A DNA stretch of 6,965 nt from an uncultured Clostridia bacterium (GTDB lineage Bacteria > Bacillota > Clostridia > Oscillospirales > Ruminococcaceae), in the NCBI GenBank assembly GCA_947625455.1, contig CANQOJ010000120.1, positions 1 through 6,965 of the forward strand, in the 5' to 3' direction. Shown here one piece after another: positions 6,273 through 6,965 of this stretch (its first letter is position 1; every line of letters starts with the position of its first letter). The notes under the pieces were generated by a model. That model worked only from the letters and a program-made list of their open reading frames with translations, ran no database searches and was not told where the DNA came from. Both the position numbers and the translations under genes were made by a program.

Positions 6273-6965
6273 TTTATTGCCTCTTCGATTATCATTTCAA
6301 CAACCTGCGAAAAAGTATATCCCGCAGCTTTCATCATAGACGGGAAACGGCTGTGCTCCGTAAATCCGGGAATGGTGTTCACCTCGTTGAAGATTATATT
6401 TCCGTCAATATCAAGAAACATATCCACCCGCGCAAACCCTTTGCAGCCCAAAGTTTTGTAAATTGTCTTTGCGGTTTGCTTAATCCGATTTGAAATGTTT
6501 TCGTCAACAGGCGCAGGGCAGAGTATCTGAGAGGTTTTCAGAGTATATTTTTCGGTATAGTCAAAAAACCCGCCCGCAATTTTTATCTCGTCAACCTCTC
6601 CGACAATAAGTTCGCCGCTGCCCATAACAGCGCACCCTACCTCAACGCCTTTGATTTCCTGTTCAATAATTATCTCGCTGTCAAATTCAAATGCTTTTTT
6701 AACCGCGCTTGTAAAACCGTCGGCATTGACAACTCTTGAAATCCCGCATGACGAACCGCCCCGCAGAGGTTTGACGAATGCGGGAAAACCGGTTTCATGT
6801 TCAATTTCGGCTGTTGTGATTTTGTCGTGCATTGAAAACACACAGCCCGCAGGCACGGCAATTCCCGCTGTTGATACCAGTTTGTGCGCTCTGTACTTGT
6901 CCATACAAATTGCGGAAGAAAGCGTACCGCAGCCGCACAGCGGGATACTCGCGAGTTCAATCAAG
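6269..6965 (-). CDS. D-Ala:D-Ser ligase (VanG/VanC-like), 5' end missing
   Basis: The C-terminal 231 residues of an ATP-grasp D-Ala:D-X ligase. The frame stays open through the right edge, where the first full codon is TTG, so about 100 or more N-terminal residues lie outside; typical enzymes have about 345. Residue numbers below count from that TTG. Visible features are a GCGTLSSAICMDK segment at 11-23, FVKPLRGGSSCG with Lys65 and the Gly/Ser loop for ATP, EQEIKGVEVG at 101-110, the omega-loop FFDYTEKYTLKTS at 133-145, ARVDMF with metal-binding Asp181, and FNEVNTIPG with metal-binding Glu194 and Asn196. The EKYTLKTS loop, recalled from memory, is like VanC/VanE/VanG (D-Ser as second substrate) and unlike VanA/VanB (D-Lac) or housekeeping Ddl. 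It would make D-Ala-D-Ser for the peptidoglycan precursor. Coupling to the racemase gene by ATGA overlap supports the D-Ser assignment. An ordinary Ddl remains possible. Confidence 0.88.
   Translation of the reverse strand, partial: LIELASIPLCGCGTLSSAICMDKYRAHKLVSTAGIAVPAGCVFSMHDKITTAEIEHETGFPAFVKPLRGGSSCGISRVVNADGFTSAVKKAFEFDSEIIIEQEIKGVEVGCAVMGSGELIVGEVDEIKIAGGFFDYTEKYTLKTSQILCPAPVDENISNRIKQTAKTIYKTLGCKGFARVDMFLDIDGNIIFNEVNTIPGFTEHSRFPSMMKAAGYTFSQVVEMIIEEAIK

Overview
The window looks like chromosomal DNA of a Gram-positive, anaerobic Firmicutes (class Clostridia, probably a gut-type Oscillospirales/Lachnospirales relative). Supporting signs are AGGAG-type ribosome binding sites, a textbook sigma-A promoter, moderate base composition, and a VanG/VanC-type D-serine ligase plus VanT-type serine/alanine racemase pair, which is typical of Clostridia and enterococci. 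The exact taxon cannot be fixed from this sequence.

Left part, + strand. Positions 1-126 hold no convincing gene; they contain a 13-bp palindrome and some degenerate direct repeats. A PPP-type metallophosphoesterase (127-933) follows. A nearly ideal promoter (968-996) then drives a 123-residue protein that I do not recognise (1044-1415). After an 84-base gap comes a 900-residue FtsX/MacB-type ABC permease (1500-4202). Its ATPase partner is not in the window.

Right part, - strand. A ligase cut by the right edge (6269-6965) and a 689-residue VanT-like fusion (4203-6272) overlap by ATGA and are read toward the permease. The ligase has the ATP-grasp core and an omega-loop of D-Ala:D-Ser type. 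VanT joins an acyltransferase-3-like membrane domain to a cytoplasmic PLP alanine/serine racemase. Together they would take in or make D-Ser and join it to D-Ala for peptidoglycan precursors ending in D-Ala-D-Ser, which bind vancomycin weakly. The D,D-peptidase VanXY, which sits between ligase and racemase in the reference vanC, vanE and vanG clusters, is absent between them here, and no vanR/vanS is visible. Whether this is a full resistance cluster cannot be judged from the window.

The permease and vanT genes converge with their stop codons directly abutting (4200-4202 and 4203-4205), leaving no intergenic DNA. I see no clearly new system. The points most worth attention are the compact ligase-racemase pair, the non-canonical racemase active-site positions, the orphan permease, and the promoter and leader of the unknown small gene.
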